The notes below the pieces were generated by a model that did no database searches, was not told the DNA's origin, and saw only the letters and a program-made list of their open reading frames with translations. A DNA stretch of 7,120 nt, taken from contig JAUNQM010000133.1 of the NCBI GenBank assembly GCA_030536165.1, forward strand, positions 1-7,120, given 5' to 3'. This document shows positions 4,959 to 7,120 of the stretch, piece after piece. Position 1 is the first letter of the stretch, and each line of letters starts with the position of its first letter. Both the position numbers and the translations under genes were made by a program. The DNA is from Prevotellaceae bacterium. GTDB lineage: Bacteria; Bacteroidota; Bacteroidia; Bacteroidales; Bacteroidaceae.

Positions 4959-7055
4959 ATGTTTGGATTCCTCGAACAAGACATACAATATCTCCCAGGC
5001 GTTGGGCCGCAGAGAAAGAAACTCTTGAACACCGAACTCAAAGTGTTCAAGAACGAGGACTTGTTGCTCTATTATCCTTACAAATACGTTGACCGCACCC
5101 ACCTTTATTCCATCCATGAACTTACCCCTGACATGGCATATGTTCAGGTAAAAGGTCACATTCTTGGCTTCGAAACATTCCAGATGGGACCGCGAAAGCA
5201 ACGACTCGTGGCACATTTCACCGACGGAAACGGAGTCATGGACTTAGTGTGGTTTCAAGGAGTGAAATGGGTGAAGGAGCACTACCATACCAATCAAGAG
5301 TATGTCGTGTTTGGCAAACCGACACTATTCCAAGGCAGGATAAACATATCGCATCCAGAAATAGAGCGCATCGAAAACGTACATTTCGACAATCTCAAAC
5401 TCCATCCCGCCTACATCACATCCGAAAGGATGAAGAACTCGGCACTCACCTCGCGTCAGGTGGGCAAGATTATTGAGACGCTTATCGAACACATGCCAAC
5501 CCTGCCCGAGACTCTACCCGAGTTTATCACCGAGAAACATGGCTTCATCTCGCGCGACAAGGCTCTGCGTTGGATACATTGTCCGAAGAACAATCAAATG
5601 CTGAGCGATGCACGCGTGCGCCTCAAGTTCGAGGAACTGTTCTACATCCAGCTTAATATATTAAGGTATGCCAGCGACCAACGGCGCAAATACCGTGGCT
5701 ACGTGTTCCAGAGAATCGGCGACGTCTTCAACGACTTCTTCCAAAATCACCTGCCGTTCCCTCTCACCAATGCCCAGAAACGTGTCATCCGCGAGATAAG
5801 AACCGACATGGGCAGCGGTCGGCAGATGAACCGTTTGCTGCAAGGCGACGTCGGCAGCGGCAAGACTCTCGTGGCTCTTATGTCGATGCTGATTGCCATC
5901 GACAACGGTTTCCAGGCTTGCATCATGGCACCTACCGAAATACTTGCAGAGCAACATTTAGAGACCCTTCGCACATTCCTCGGCGACATGAACGTAAGGG
6001 TAGAACTACTCACAGGCGTGGTCAAGGGAAAGAAACGCGATACCGTGCTGCGCGGCTTGCTCGATGGCAGCATCAACATTCTCGTAGGCACACACGCCGT
6101 AATCGAAGACAACGTGCAGTTTGCCAAGTTGGGCTTCGTCGTTATCGACGAACAGCATCGATTCGGAGTGGCACAGCGAGCCAAACTTTGGTCAAAAAGC
6201 ACGAATCCACCACATGTTTTAGTCATGACCGCAACGCCGATACCACGCACACTCGCCATGACTCTTTACGGTGACCTTGACGTCAGCGTTATCGACGAAT
6301 TGCCTCCAGGACGCAAACCTGTCACCACAATCCACAAGTGGGAAGACCAAACCTCGTCGCTCTACAACGGCATACGCAAGCAAATCAACGAAGGTCGGCA
6401 GGCTTATATCGTCTATCCGCTCATCAAGGAGAGCGAGAAAATAGACCTGCAAAACCTTGAGGATGGCTTCGAGCATCTAAAAGAAGTCTTCCCAGAGTTC
6501 CGTCTGAGCAAGGTTCACGGCAAGATGAAACCAGCCGAGAAAGAAGAAGAAATGCAACGGTTCGTGCGTGGCGAGACACAGATTCTCGTTGCTACAACCG
6601 TGATTGAAGTGGGAGTGAACGTACCAAACGCATCGGTAATGGTCATACTCAACGCCGAGCGATTCGGACTTTCACAGCTCCACCAGCTCCGCGGACGCGT
6701 AGGAAGAGGTGCAGATCAAAGCTATTGCATACTCGTTTCTACACGAAAACTGACGAACGAGACAAAGAAACGAATCGACATCATGTGCGACACAAACGAT
6801 GGTTTTGAAATAGCTGAAGCCGACCTAAAGCTCCGAGGACCTGGCGACCTCGAAGGCACACAGCAGAGCGGAATGGCATTCGACCTCAAGATAGCCGACA
6901 TTGCGCATGACGGACAGATACTTCAACTGGCACGTGATGAAGCACAGGCAATCATCGACACCGACCCTGACTGCAACCGCCCAGAATATCGAATGCTCTG
7001 GAATCGCCTCTACGAACTCAAAAAAAGCAACATCAACTGGGGCGTTATCTCATAG
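4959..7055 (+). CDS. recG: ATP-dependent DNA helicase RecG
   Basis: RecG is a monomeric superfamily 2 helicase that remodels stalled replication forks and branch-migrates Holliday junctions and R- or D-loops. The 698 residues match the usual family length. An N-terminal wedge/OB domain holds the helix-hairpin-helix-like YLPGVGPQRKK (11-21). The motor follows: Walker A GDVGSGKT (296-303), motif Ia APTEILAEQH (324-333), motif II DEQH (397-400), motif III TATPIPRT (424-431), and motif VI QLRGRVGR (576-583). The C-terminal TRG region appears as ADLKLRGPGDLEGTQQSG (621-638). Everything needed for activity is visible and the stop is inside the window. I chose the ATG at 4959 because the protein then begins as RecG proteins of this group do. 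A GTG at 4917, overlapping the end of ispD by 10 nt, is an in-frame alternative that adds 14 unlikely residues. Probably co-transcribed with ispD. Confidence 0.98.
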   Translation: MFGFLEQDIQYLPGVGPQRKKLLNTELKVFKNEDLLLYYPYKYVDRTHLYSIHELTPDMAYVQVKGHILGFETFQMGPRKQRLVAHFTDGNGVMDLVWFQGVKWVKEHYHTNQEYVVFGKPTLFQGRINISHPEIERIENVHFDNLKLHPAYITSERMKNSALTSRQVGKIIETLIEHMPTLPETLPEFITEKHGFISRDKALRWIHCPKNNQMLSDARVRLKFEELFYIQLNILRYASDQRRKYRGYVFQRIGDVFNDFFQNHLPFPLTNAQKRVIREIRTDMGSGRQMNRLLQGDVGSGKTLVALMSMLIAIDNGFQACIMAPTEILAEQHLETLRTFLGDMNVRVELLTGVVKGKKRDTVLRGLLDGSINILVGTHAVIEDNVQFAKLGFVVIDEQHRFGVAQRAKLWSKSTNPPHVLVMTATPIPRTLAMTLYGDLDVSVIDELPPGRKPVTTIHKWEDQTSSLYNGIRKQINEGRQAYIVYPLIKESEKIDLQNLEDGFEHLKEVFPEFRLSKVHGKMKPAEKEEEMQRFVRGETQILVATTVIEVGVNVPNASVMVILNAERFGLSQLHQLRGRVGRGADQSYCILVSTRKLTNETKKRIDIMCDTNDGFEIAEADLKLRGPGDLEGTQQSGMAFDLKIADIAHDGQILQLARDEAQAIIDTDPDCNRPEYRMLWNRLYELKKSNINWGVIS

Positions 7056-7120
7056 CGTATAGCCTCACCGTCCTCCCCTCATCCCTCATCATGAGCACCA
7101 GCCCCCATCATCCTGAACAC
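7056..7120. other. non-coding tail after recG
   Basis: The last 65 bases are rich in C (repeated CCTC, CATC and CCC words) and contain no start of a recognisable gene, no clear hairpin with a T-run, and no promoter match. The stretch is too short to say more. Confidence 0.5.

Noticed and set aside
5747..6259. A 170-codon minus-strand open frame inside recG
   Set aside because: It is antisense to the helicase motifs of recG; its Ser/Arg-rich translation is typical of a shadow frame.
1..7120. Mobile element, CRISPR array, tRNA or defence system
   Set aside because: I found no transposase or integrase gene, no regularly spaced identical repeats of CRISPR length, no cloverleaf-like tRNA sequence and no defence-type domains; the genes are mostly housekeeping.

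Overview
The window looks like chromosomal DNA from a member of the Bacteroidota, most likely a Bacteroidales species of the Prevotella/Bacteroides type. Three things point there. Promoter-like sequences match the Bacteroidota pattern (a TTTG box about 19 nt upstream of TAnnTTTG). Gene starts lack clear Shine-Dalgarno sequences and have A/T-rich leaders. The protein variants also fit, for example an ABC signature reading LSEGQ and a RecG starting MFGFLEQDIQYLPGVGPQ. The assignment rests on pattern recognition, not on a search.

Layout: two transcription units diverge from an intergenic region of 335 bp (2547-2881). Leftward (minus strand) run an NAD kinase gene (nadK, 2546 to 1659) and, overlapping its end by 8 nt, a type I ABC exporter half-transporter. 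The exporter continues past base 1, so its last residues are missing. Rightward (plus strand) run a DJ-1/PfpI family gene (2882-3445), a CatA-like acetyltransferase gene (3476-4093), ispD of the MEP isoprenoid pathway (4267-4926) and recG, a DNA branch-migration helicase (4959-7055). The last 65 bases hold nothing I can identify.

The genes are mostly housekeeping: NADP(H) supply (NadK), isoprenoid precursor synthesis (IspD), replication-fork and recombination repair (RecG) and an exporter of unknown substrate. The DJ-1 protein and the acetyltransferase may be accessory or stress-related. I see no phage, transposon, CRISPR, toxin-antitoxin or defence genes, and no evidence of an undescribed multi-gene system.

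The less ordinary content is in the non-coding DNA. The nadK upstream region carries three promoter-like units in tandem on the minus strand, two of them inside near-identical repeats and each followed directly by a short palindrome. It also has an 8-bp TTCGAAG-type tandem array. The gap between the acetyltransferase gene and ispD carries a 13-bp inverted repeat built from degenerate ACGCAGAG units.
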